From assembly GCF_030272695.1 (NCBI RefSeq), contig NZ_JARFYN010000046.1:1-56916 (forward strand): DNA of 56,916 nucleotides, given 5' to 3'. The position numbers and the translations under genes were made by a program. The notes beneath the pieces are model-generated. The model did no database searches and was not told the DNA's origin. It saw only the letters and a list, made by a program, of their open reading frames with translations. Below are positions 24,556-32,239 of this stretch, one piece after another (the first letter of the stretch is position 1; every line of letters starts with the position of its first letter). Source of the DNA: Martinezella calliandrae. GTDB lineage: Bacteria; Pseudomonadota; Alphaproteobacteria; Rhizobiales; Rhizobiaceae.

Positions 24556-25768
24556 CGATCAAAGGTAACGAGAATGAGAAAGTAGAGCCTCCGGAGGCCC
24601 TACGCCGGGCGGTTATACGGCCTCCGTGCGCTTCTATAATGCGTTTCGACATGGCCAAGCCTATGCCGAGGCCCCGAGGCTTGCTGCTGACAAACGGATG
24701 AAACAGCGTTGCCTCTACCTCTGGCGCTATGCCGGAGCCGGTGTCCGAGACCTCCACCATGACACTATCGCGCGTCTCGTTTCTTGTCGTGACCGTCAGC
24801 CTCGGATTATCGATTGAATCCATGGCCTCGATTGCGTTGCGAATGAGGTTTGTTAACACCTGCTCGATCTGGATCCTGTCGACCAGGACGACGTCAAGTC
24901 TCGCCTCAAAGCAAAATTCGGTGTTGATGCCGGCCAGGCGCGATCCCATAAGGGCGAGTTTCATTGCCTCTTCGATCAGTTCCTGGATGTGTTCCGTTCT
25001 CTTTTCGCCGCCGCCCCGGGTGATGAATTCCCGCAGATGTCTTATGATATCGCCCGCGCGAAGCGCGTGATGTGTGATCTCCAACAGGACATCTTGCACC
25101 TGTTCGTTCGTTTGGGCGCGCTCGCTTGCCAGCAGCCTGGCGCATCCTTGCGAATAATTTGCGATCGCCGCCAATGGCTGTGTAAGTTCGTGAGCAAGCG
25201 TCGACGCCATTTCCCCAAGTTCATTTAGCCGGGCCAGACGTGCCAACTCGCTCTGAAGCTGCTGGACCTGACGCTCCGCACCCTCGCCCTCGCGGAGGTC
25301 TTGAATGATCGCTGTGACCTCGGTTCCGTCCGCCGCCACCATGGTTAAGGCGGCTGGGAACGTCGTGCCGTCCTTTCTGATGGCGATGCCCTGACGCACC
25401 CTTCCGCGTGTTGCCCAGCGTCCCTTCAATCGAGAGTCGATCGTTTGAGGTGCCCAAAGAAGCCCGATACCGTTGCCGATGATCTCTTGTTCCCAGTAGC
25501 CGAACATGGACAATGCGGTCCTGTTGCACGCCGAAACCTTTTGGTTCTTGTCCAGAAGCAGAACTGCTTCGGGCATGATGTCGAAAATCTGCTTGATATG
25601 GTGCTGATGCCGCAGGCCCTCAGCATTCATGCTTGGGATCGCGATTTGAACATCGGCAGAGTTCCCTAGCGTGTCGGTTTTTCCTGCACACCAAAGCCGT
25701 TCCCATCTGGCTTTTGACCAGGCCGAGAACAAAACGCCCAGAGAGAGTTTTTCGGTCCCTACGCGCAT
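24533..25768 (-). CDS. fixL: FixL-like PAS histidine kinase lacking the haem histidine
   Basis: This 411-residue soluble kinase has a PAS domain (about 55-158), the dimerization His193 (LAHELTQPLAAIANYSQG) and an ATP-binding domain with the N box (NLIRNAIEAMD), DTGSGIAPE and GLGIGLAMSK. The PAS domain ends like FixL (RKDGTTFP). In FixL the haem ligand lies in a segment of the EPYRSxHDGY type; the matching part here (WAPQTIDSRLKGRW) has Arg113 in that place and no His nearby. It is therefore probably not a haem-based O2 sensor. The start is supported by GAGGGG 9 bases upstream. It has no membrane segment. Confidence 0.85.
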   Translation of the reverse strand: MRVGTEKLSLGVLFSAWSKARWERLWCAGKTDTLGNSADVQIAIPSMNAEGLRHQHHIKQIFDIMPEAVLLLDKNQKVSACNRTALSMFGYWEQEIIGNGIGLLWAPQTIDSRLKGRWATRGRVRQGIAIRKDGTTFPAALTMVAADGTEVTAIIQDLREGEGAERQVQQLQSELARLARLNELGEMASTLAHELTQPLAAIANYSQGCARLLASERAQTNEQVQDVLLEITHHALRAGDIIRHLREFITRGGGEKRTEHIQELIEEAMKLALMGSRLAGINTEFCFEARLDVVLVDRIQIEQVLTNLIRNAIEAMDSIDNPRLTVTTRNETRDSVMVEVSDTGSGIAPEVEATLFHPFVSSKPRGLGIGLAMSKRIIEAHGGRITARRRASGGSTFSFSLPLIDGAPDAK

Positions 25769-25834
25769 CGGTTAATGCCCCTCAACTCAGGATATTATAA
25801 GCATGTTAGGAAGCAAAAAAAAGCACGCCTTGGA

Positions 25835-25848
25835 GTGATCCGAATCAA
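25835..25848. promoter_or_regulatory. FixK/FNR-type box between fixL and the divergent small gene
   Basis: The sequence GTGAT-CCGA-ATCAA matches TTGAT-N4-ATCAA at nine of ten fixed positions. If it activates rightward from -41.5, the -10 hexamer falls at 25871 (TATTTC) and transcription would begin near 25883, about 79 bases before the small protein gene. It could also act on fixL (start 25768). Confidence 0.6.
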
Positions 25849-25961
25849 GGAGTTCAGCGTTGCCATGCGCTATTTCTCTTGATCCGGCGGCACACCCGCT
25901 GTCCGGCTGAGCCGCGGCGACTGATGAGCGCAAGAACGGCTTTACTATGAGGTATCAGTCG

Positions 25962-26186
25962 ATGTGGCAGCTCATCGTCGAAGCCCCGTTTGCAGAGGAT
26001 ATCGAGCTCGCCGTAATCGACGACGAAGGGGTCCATAGTTTGATCTTTCCTTGTCAACGAATACCTGCCGGCTGGATCAATGCCAAGACCAGAGAGATCC
26101 TGGATGTGCATCCCACCCATTGGCGCATGTGGCCGACCTCCAACGCATGTGCTGCGGACGCGCGCCGAGGCGCGAAATCGAGCTGA
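25962..26186 (+). CDS. Small conserved-looking protein, candidate FixK target
   Basis: The 74-residue reading starts at ATG 25962, with GAGG about 8 bases upstream, and begins MWQLIVEAPFAEDIELAVID. It contains the compact pattern FPCQRIPAGWIN...DVHPTHWRMW, with three Trp and a Cys-Arg pair. I associate small proteins of this style with rhizobia, but give no function. A longer start at 25947 adds five residues. It is divergent from fixL, and a FixK-type box lies 114-127 bases upstream. An overlapping reading on the other strand (25854-26240) has Arg-rich, shadow-like composition. Confidence 0.6.
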   Translation: MWQLIVEAPFAEDIELAVIDDEGVHSLIFPCQRIPAGWINAKTREILDVHPTHWRMWPTSNACAADARRGAKSS

Positions 26187-26246
26187 CATCCCGACGTCTC
26201 GTTGTGGCTCGCACCCTCCGCCAAACCTATGGCTCGACATTTGAGC

Positions 26247-26921
26247 TCAGCCGCCGAGAGCGACCGCTATTCCGACCAACACCAATCCGAGGCACGTCAT
26301 GGTAACGCCTGCATGGAGTGGCTTGGCGTCTGAAAAGCTTGCCCATGCATAGCCTGTCATGAACAGCAGCGCGATCAGCAACAGATTGCTGGCCCTCAAG
26401 GCAAGATTGGCACTACCGATGAGTAAAAAGGGGATGACTGCCGGAAGGGACGTCGCCGAGACCAGGAGGAAGACCGCGGCCACAACCAACAGATCGCCCC
26501 TGGACAGAGCCACGCTCACGGGATCAGCGCGCTTGGCGAGGGCAACGAGGGATCGATAGAGCGCATCTGCATCCGCCGCTTTGGGAGAGAGTGGCTCGTC
26601 TTCGATCGGGAACTCTCTCGCCAGCGCCGCCAGCGCCTCGGATTCACCTTTGGCCGCCTTGATCTGACGGAACAAGCGCAAGCGCCTGCTCTTGTAGAAG
26701 ACCGTACCCACGACGAACAGCACAGCATCAATGATGCCCCAGGCGACATTGCATCCGATCGTCGCAACAATTAGCTCGCGGACATTCAGCCCTTCTTTCG
26801 CAAAAATCAGCCTTGAACCGACCGTCAAGGTCAGCGCCATGATCAAGCCGAAGAGTACTTCGCCGAGCGCATCGCCCGGGTCGATCACATCCGCGATGCG
26901 ACGTATGGTGCGCGACGACAT
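26247..26921 (-). CDS. VIT/CCC1-like membrane protein
   Basis: This 224-residue protein has about five membrane helices: 20-40, 50-77, then, after a cytosolic loop of some 70 charged residues, 145-165, 167-187 and 200-222. The N-terminal segment (DVIDPGDALGEVLFGLIMALTLTV) resembles the first helix of VIT/CCC1 iron-manganese transporters and their relatives. The metal-binding loop of VIT1 is not evident, so this may be a relative without transport activity. It is 45 bases downstream of the gene of unknown function at 26967. Confidence 0.65.
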   Translation of the reverse strand: MSSRTIRRIADVIDPGDALGEVLFGLIMALTLTVGSRLIFAKEGLNVRELIVATIGCNVAWGIIDAVLFVVGTVFYKSRRLRLFRQIKAAKGESEALAALAREFPIEDEPLSPKAADADALYRSLVALAKRADPVSVALSRGDLLVVAAVFLLVSATSLPAVIPFLLIGSANLALRASNLLLIALLFMTGYAWASFSDAKPLHAGVTMTCLGLVLVGIAVALGG

Positions 26922-26966
26922 GGATCACCTGTCCGAGCGTCCTACCCGAACGAGGCCGCTCAAATG

Positions 26967-27434
26967 TTAGTAGATGCTTTCGTCCGACCTGAAGAAGAGT
27001 GGTTCCCACGTGACGAAAAAGCCGATTTCCGCCGGAAACCCCTCTGCAAAATCGACGACTGCGGCTCTGAGCCCATAGCGCTGCGGTTTCGCAGTCTCCG
27101 TAAAGACATGGTAGAGTTCCTTGGCGTTGCCCTGAAGCGTCTTCTGCCAATGAGGCAGATTTTTCTCGATGGCTCGGCCACCGTCCGTGCAACATCGGGC
27201 TGGAAAACTGTACACCATGGCCTCGCATCGCCCGTTGGCGGCGGCGCCAGTTATAAGTTGCCTGATCGTCATGCGTTCCGCCTCGCCGAGATGCTGGCGG
27301 AACACGTCTTCAACAAGCTTGAAATGCTTCTCCGCTTGGCGCGTCCTGATTTGTTCTTCCCATTCCATTTCGAGAATGTAACGTTCGAGTTCGCGCCTGC
27401 GCAGTTCTTCGGCAACGGTCGTCGTCATTCCCAT
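26967..27434 (-). CDS. Uncharacterised 155-residue protein, paralogue of the one at 42042
   Basis: This soluble protein has an N-terminal charged helix (about 10-50, EEWEEQIRTRQAEKHFK-like) and a C-terminal alpha/beta part: MVYSFPARCCTDGGRAI, then WQKTLQGNAKELYHVF and PQRYGLRAAVVDFAEGFPAEIGFFVTWEP. The gene at 42042-42512 shares this pattern along its length, especially EALIYSFPSDFCTDSGRAI and GDIGFFLNWEA. Two copies in one window suggest a recently expanded family. The function is not known to me. It has no membrane segment or signal peptide. Confidence 0.7.
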   Translation of the reverse strand: MGMTTTVAEELRRRELERYILEMEWEEQIRTRQAEKHFKLVEDVFRQHLGEAERMTIRQLITGAAANGRCEAMVYSFPARCCTDGGRAIEKNLPHWQKTLQGNAKELYHVFTETAKPQRYGLRAAVVDFAEGFPAEIGFFVTWEPLFFRSDESIY

Positions 27435-27462
27435 GTCCTCCCAGTGTCGGACGGTTCTTGCC

Positions 27463-28047
27463 TCACTTTTTTTGCGTAAACAGGCCGAGATTGACGAGTT
27501 GGACGCGCCTGTTGTTGGCGGCGTCGGTCTTGGAGCCTTCGATCGGGAACGCCTCGCCGACGCCGACGGCGTAGAGCCGCTGGGGGTCGACGGCGAAGGT
27601 GGTCGCCAGCGCTTCCTTGATTGCCACGGCGCGCCGCTCGCTCAGGTCGAGATTGTGTTTTTCGTCGCCGGTCGAGCTGGCATGACCGATCACCAGAAAC
27701 TTGTAGGCCCACAGATTGGGATGGTGCAGCGCATCCGCGATCATCCCGAGGGTGCGATAGGATTCCGGCTTGATGGCGACCGAGTCATTTTCGAAATTGA
27801 TCTCGACGACCATTTGCGGCAGCTTGCCGATCTTGCTCCAATTGGGCAGTGCCGACATTTGCTGGCCCGCCCCTTTCATCGCCTCCTGGCGCAACAGTTC
27901 GATATCGACGGCCTGGGCATTCGCCTTGAGTTTGCCGAGCCCCGAAATGATCCGTTGTTGCGACACCTGCTGGGCGAAGGCGACGCTTGCCGGCAGCATG
28001 GAGACGGCAAGGAGAACGGCGAGTGTCTTGAAGGAACGCGCTGGCAT
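27463..28047 (-). CDS. OmpA-domain secreted protein
   Basis: This 194-residue protein begins at ATG 28047 (GGAGG 7 bases upstream); an in-frame extension to 28299 is Arg/Ser-rich and overlaps the next gene. It has a signal peptide (LAVLLAVSMLPASVAFA) and a C-terminal OmpA/peptidoglycan-binding domain: INFENDSVAIKPESYRTLG, then VIGHASSTGDEKHNLDLSERRA and an NNRRVQLVNLG ending. It probably attaches a complex to peptidoglycan. It lies 4 bases downstream of the Cys-repeat gene and forms an operon with it. Confidence 0.9.
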   Translation of the reverse strand: MPARSFKTLAVLLAVSMLPASVAFAQQVSQQRIISGLGKLKANAQAVDIELLRQEAMKGAGQQMSALPNWSKIGKLPQMVVEINFENDSVAIKPESYRTLGMIADALHHPNLWAYKFLVIGHASSTGDEKHNLDLSERRAVAIKEALATTFAVDPQRLYAVGVGEAFPIEGSKTDAANNRRVQLVNLGLFTQKK

Positions 28048-28051
28048 TGTC

Positions 28052-28471
28052 TTACCTCCAACCTGCATCGGTGATCGCCTGGCCGCACTTGTCGCTGACC
28101 AGCTTGTTCTTGACGAGGCAGGCGAGAATATTGCCGTCGCCCTTGATGCCTCTGCAGCGCTGGGCGATGTCGCCCTTGCAGACGTCGCTATAGGCGGCCT
28201 GCGCCTGCTCGCGCAGGCTGATCGACTGGACGACGCTGGCAACCGAGGCCTTGCAGGTCGGCGACACCTTCGCGGCGTTCTGCTCAAGACAGTCGGCAAT
28301 GCGGCCGCCGCCGAGATTCAGACCCTTGCAGAATTTGCCGATGTCGGCACCGCAATCGCCGGCCAGTTTCGTGATCGCATCCGCATAGCTCATCGTCTCG
28401 GCCTGCACGAGCCCGCTATAGGCAATGCAGGCAAGCGTCACCGCCGCAAAAAGATTGCTTCTCCTCGACAT
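28052..28471 (-). CDS. Cysteine-rich repeat secreted protein
   Basis: This 139-residue protein has a signal peptide (LFAAVTLACIAYSGLVQA) and a mature domain of Cys pairs in repeats of the pattern C-x7-C...C-x8/9-C (GDCGADIGKFCKGLNLGGG, then SDVCKGDIAQRCRGIKGDGN). This resembles the GLG1-type cysteine-rich repeats found in bacteria as secreted proteins of unknown role. It is the first gene of the pair with the OmpA-domain protein, so both may form one periplasmic assembly. Confidence 0.8.
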   Translation of the reverse strand: MSRRSNLFAAVTLACIAYSGLVQAETMSYADAITKLAGDCGADIGKFCKGLNLGGGRIADCLEQNAAKVSPTCKASVASVVQSISLREQAQAAYSDVCKGDIAQRCRGIKGDGNILACLVKNKLVSDKCGQAITDAGWR

Positions 28472-28699
28472 CCTTGGCCCCCATGGAGATCTGCCCGCCG
28501 GGATCGGCGTGCCGAAAAAACCTGCCCGAAAGCCAAGGCGTACGGAAGTATGTTACGGTAATGCCACCAAAGGCACATTTGCATTGCGCGCGATTGTGGA
28601 TTGCACGCTATGTAGTCTGGAGGTGGTCCGCCTGTCAAAATTGCAGCACTGGCCCGACGCGCTGGCCATTATGTGAGGAGGATTTCATGTAGACTACCG

Positions 28700-29900
28700 T
28701 AAAATACGCTTTCGCTCCCACCTTGCCGGTGTGCGGCCTGAATATCCTCTCGCATAGTTGGAGAGCTGCACGAAAGCGGCACCTTCAAAGCGTGCATCGG
28801 CTTACGGAGCCCCTCTGCCGGTCCCCAAAGCGCCGTACGACGAAACGCTCTCGATGAGCGAGCCTAAAACTTAGCCGGCGCCCATGCTGCTGTTGACGAC
28901 CGCGGGGCTGACGCTGACAAGGATACCTGGAAACCGCTGAAAGCGGTCGGTAGTCGTCAAGGATCAGCTTCGGGCGCGTCGCGTTCTACACCAGCGCAAC
29001 GAACGGCCGAGGCAGCCCGGCTAGCGAGCGACGCCACATTTCCCGCCTGCCGCGAATGCCCTCGGGAAGCGCCATGGCGAAAAAGAGCTGCAGGGCGCGG
29101 ACGACGTCATCCTTGTCGTCGGCCTAAGGCCTGTCATTGGCTTCGAAAAGTTTGTGCGGCATCAGCGCAACGATGTCGGCAAGGCTTGACGGCCCAGCAC
29201 TTTCGTCGGAAGGCCGGTTGGCGGGGAGCAGAGGCCGAAGTGCAGCAAGACCATGGCATTAAGGCTGGAAAGATTGCCGTCGACGAACAGCCTTGTTTCG
29301 TCAAGCGCCGCTCGCAGCTCATCGGTCTCGACGTTTTTCCCGCCCTGTTTAATCGGGCCGAGCATGGCCGTGTCGGGCTCAGCGTCGCGAATTTGGCGAC
29401 CAACGGCTGTGGCAGGTGTAGCGCCTGGGCCGGATTGCCGGAAATTCTGTAGGCGCCGGCAAGCGTCAGCGTCGCCTCGATTTTTTAGGGGTGCTGCTTG
29501 GCGATGGCCACGAATAGTGACGACCCGCTTGGCGAGACGATGCGCCTCCGTCAGCTGACCGACACTGACCAGCGTTTCGGCGAGATAACTCGGAAGAGGA
29601 ACATTCGCAGGCTGCTGCAGATGGGCACGCTCCACCTTGGGGAGGGTTCGGCGCGGCTGCCGAGGACGGAAAGCTGCGAGCCGACGAGTGCGAGCAGGTC
29701 GGAATTGTCCGGATTCTGCGCAAGGGCTATGCAGCTGGAGGTTAGTGCGGACCCCGGTAGCCCGTCCTCCAGATAGATCTGCGTCAGCGCGGTCAGCAGA
29801 CCGGCAATGTTCGGATGATGCCTCAAGGCTGCGATGAGCAACCGTTCGGGAGCCTTCTGATCGCCGGCTAAAGCACGACTGGACCTTGCCGGCTCTTCCA
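28700..29900 (-). pseudogene. Decayed repeat-protein gene
   Basis: On the minus strand recognisable protein fragments appear in different frames: a repeat-like piece at about 29640-29860 (LIAALRHHPNIAGLLTALTQ), VPLPSYLAETLVSVGQLTEA near 29560, ETDELRAALDETRLFVDGNL near 29330, and SSLADIVALMPHKLFEANDR at about 29190-29135. The last frame continues through an in-frame TAG into ADDKDDVVRALQLFFAMALP, ending in a stop near 28985. Several frameshifts and one internal stop show decay of what was probably one TPR-containing protein. I cannot name it. Confidence 0.6.
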
Positions 29901-29957
29901 ATCCGGGGCGAGGACCACACGGCAGACAGGTCGCAGTTTCTAAAGGCGGAGGCAGCG

Positions 29958-30442
29958 ACCAGCCGCGGCCGCAAGCATGTGGTGAACGAGGATGCCTTCA
30001 GGCTCAATCTCAATGCCGGACAGTTCGTGATTGCCGATGGCATGGACGGGCAGCGCAGCGGCCGGGTGAAGCTCATCGATTTCAACATTGCCTGTCCACA
30101 GGCGCGGACCTCGCGCCTGGGCGAGGAGGACACGGTGAGGATCCTCGGCCGCCTCGGCGCTGCCATACCGATCGACGCCCCGCCGCAATGCCTGATAGGC
30201 GCCGAGCCAGCGAAGGCGACGACATCTATTCCCTTGGCGTTATAACCTATCTGATGCTGACAGGAGAGCGGCCTTTTGGTGCCGCCAACGCCCGCGAGGC
30301 AAAGGAGAATGAAATTTCCTCAGCGCTTGCAGGAGGCATTTCGAAACGCCAGCGTGCGGCTCGTCACAACCTACTGTCGCTGTGTGACCAAGATCGAACA
30401 GCGTCGGCGGAGCACTTCTCCGCCCAATTCACCAGCCATTGA
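29958..30442 (+). pseudogene. Decayed PP2C phosphatase / Ser-Thr kinase fusion remnant
   Basis: A plus-strand reading has GRKHVVNEDAFRL and FVIADGMDGQRSG, the first two motifs of PP2C phosphatases. It then passes abruptly into RVKLIDFNIA, the metal-binding segment of a eukaryotic-type kinase (normally DFG). After a frameshift near 30210 comes GDDIYSLGVITYLMLTGERP, the C-lobe motif of the same kinase, and the reading ends at 30442. The rest of both domains is missing, so a deletion fused the start of a phosphatase to the end of a kinase. Proteins with PP2C and kinase domains in one chain are known. Confidence 0.65.
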
Positions 30443-30598
30443 TCATCGCGCTGATGGACACCATCCGGAAGCTGCCCGGCTGAAGACTGGCAGGGACGAA
30501 GATCGCTTCTACACGCAGCAGCAGCCAGACCGATTCCAGTAAGCTCTGGGATCGGTCTGGCCTGTACTGCCGGTTTGCTGCGGCTATTTCGAGCCCGT

Positions 30599-31756
30599 TC
30601 AGTGCTCCAGGAAGACATAGTTCATCCAGCTGCTCATGCGCAGGAGGACCTTGCGAAGGATCGCGACATGGTGCCAGTGGTCGGTATAAACGGCGACCTG
30701 CGCGACGACGCCACCTGGTAGCTGATATTGGTCGGTCGGCTCCATCAGTTCAATACCCGCCAGCGTCTGTCCTGGAGCAGCGCGCTCGGGCGACTGCGGG
30801 TCTATCAGCGCTCCGCCCGGCTGAAGCTGGCCCTGGGCCATTACATCGATGACTTCTGCGACGCGGGCCTTGAAGATTTTGCCGGGAACCGCCCTGAAGG
30901 CGACCTCGGCTTCGTCGCCCACCCGTACGCGCTGCAGCGAATTCTGAATGAACGCTGCAGCAAGGATTCGGTCCGCACTATCGATGAACACCATGACCGG
31001 ACGCAGCGGCAAGGGGTTCGCCATCATCCCAGGACGGAGAAAGACCTGCGTCACATATCCGTCGCTTGGTGCGCGAACTGTCGTCTGGTCAAGCTCGTAT
31101 TCCGCATTGCCCAGTTCTGCCGTTAGCCGGGCCACGGTAGGGTTCGTGCCATTGATCTCGGATTCATAAGCAAGTCTCGCCTGCGTTGCCTGCGCGCGTG
31201 CCGTGTCAGCGGCCGCTTCGGCTGTCAGATAGATTCCGCGACGGTTTTCGACTTCCAGTTCGGAATAGACGGCACCCCGGCCGCTAGATTTTGAGTTCTC
31301 GTTTGAATCCTGGAATTTCTGAAACGCCTGCAACGCGCGATCTCGGGAGGCTTCCGCTCCGACGACCGCGGCATTGGCAGCATCGAGAGCAGCCTTCAAT
31401 TGAAGGACGCTCTGCTTTGCTTCGGCCAGCGCCGCTTTCTTCTGATCGACAACGAACTGGTATGGCCGCGGATCGATGCGGAAGAGAACATCGCCCTTCT
31501 TCAATGGCTTGTTTGGCGTGACGGGCACCTCAACGACCTGCCCGCCAACGGTTGGAATGACAGGTGCCGAGGTAAAGTAGATGCGACCATCCGATGAATA
31601 GGGGTGGTTGTAGCTCATGATGAGCAGCAAAGCAGAGATCAGAAAGATCCCGCCGAGGACGGCGGTTGCAAGCGTCCATTGGTTCACCGGAATCCGGAAT
31701 ACCTTAAAGACGGTCCAGCAGATCGCGGCGTAAGTAAGAATAAGGAGCAGATCCAT
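30599..31756 (-). CDS. HlyD-type membrane fusion protein, YiaV/YibH-like
   Basis: This 385-residue protein has two N-terminal membrane helices (about 3-20 and 27-47), then the HlyD lipoyl-type strand (VIPTVGGQVVEVPVTPNKPLK...), a coiled-coil hairpin (residues about 108-215) and a second lipoyl half with the barrel (TTVRAPSDGYVTQVFLRPG). This is the YiaV/YibH plan, made with a small DUF3302 protein and without its own ATPase or RND pump. The start ATG overlaps the stop of the DUF3302 gene by one base. Confidence 0.9.
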   Translation of the reverse strand: MDLLLILTYAAICWTVFKVFRIPVNQWTLATAVLGGIFLISALLLIMSYNHPYSSDGRIYFTSAPVIPTVGGQVVEVPVTPNKPLKKGDVLFRIDPRPYQFVVDQKKAALAEAKQSVLQLKAALDAANAAVVGAEASRDRALQAFQKFQDSNENSKSSGRGAVYSELEVENRRGIYLTAEAAADTARAQATQARLAYESEINGTNPTVARLTAELGNAEYELDQTTVRAPSDGYVTQVFLRPGMMANPLPLRPVMVFIDSADRILAAAFIQNSLQRVRVGDEAEVAFRAVPGKIFKARVAEVIDVMAQGQLQPGGALIDPQSPERAAPGQTLAGIELMEPTDQYQLPGGVVAQVAVYTDHWHHVAILRKVLLRMSSWMNYVFLEH

Positions 31757-32097
31757 CAGACTTTCTCCTTCTCCGACGAGCGGGCTTCAAGCTCGGCGAT
31801 GCGGGCGTGAAGGCGGGCGATTTCGGCATTTGCTTCGGCCTCATGCGAGAGCTTGCCGTTGGGCTGCATTCCCCAACCACGATCCTCCCGATAGAGGGTC
31901 GCCCAGATGAACAGAAACGGCCAGATGACGTGCAGCGTGAACAGGCTCACCCATCCGGCGATATGGATCGCATCCTGGTGCGGATGATTGCGGGCCTTGG
32001 CGATCAGATGCGGGATGTCGTGAATTGCGATCACTGCGTAGAACAAGGTGATCACGACAAAAAACAGCACCCCAAGGGCAAAATAGTCAAGAAACAC
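31756..32097 (-). CDS. DUF3302 membrane protein, YiaW-like
   Basis: This 113-residue protein has two membrane helices (about 4-25 and 45-68) and a charged, helical C-terminal tail with Glu/Ala repeats. The motif IPHLIAKARNHPHQDAIHIA, GWVSLFTLHVIWPFLFIWA fits DUF3302. Family members lie next to YiaV/YibH-type HlyD proteins, as here (1-base overlap), and are presumed to assemble with them. Function is unknown. Confidence 0.88.
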   Translation of the reverse strand: MFLDYFALGVLFFVVITLFYAVIAIHDIPHLIAKARNHPHQDAIHIAGWVSLFTLHVIWPFLFIWATLYREDRGWGMQPNGKLSHEAEANAEIARLHARIAELEARSSEKEKV

Positions 32098-32239
32098 GGT
32101 CCCTCCTTTTCGGCTGGCGCAACCGAGCCTACCGGCCGTAGTCGTTGAGGAGATAGTATCGCTGCGACGTCCCGAAGGCCCGTAACATCACGTATCGTCT
32201 ATCGGCGAGGCCGCGAACGTGTCGCAAAATTCGTGCTTG

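Noticed and set aside
25854..26240. Minus-strand reading of 128 codons opposite the small protein gene
   Set aside because: It is Arg-rich and lacks a ribosome site, while the plus-strand reading has a coherent small-domain pattern.
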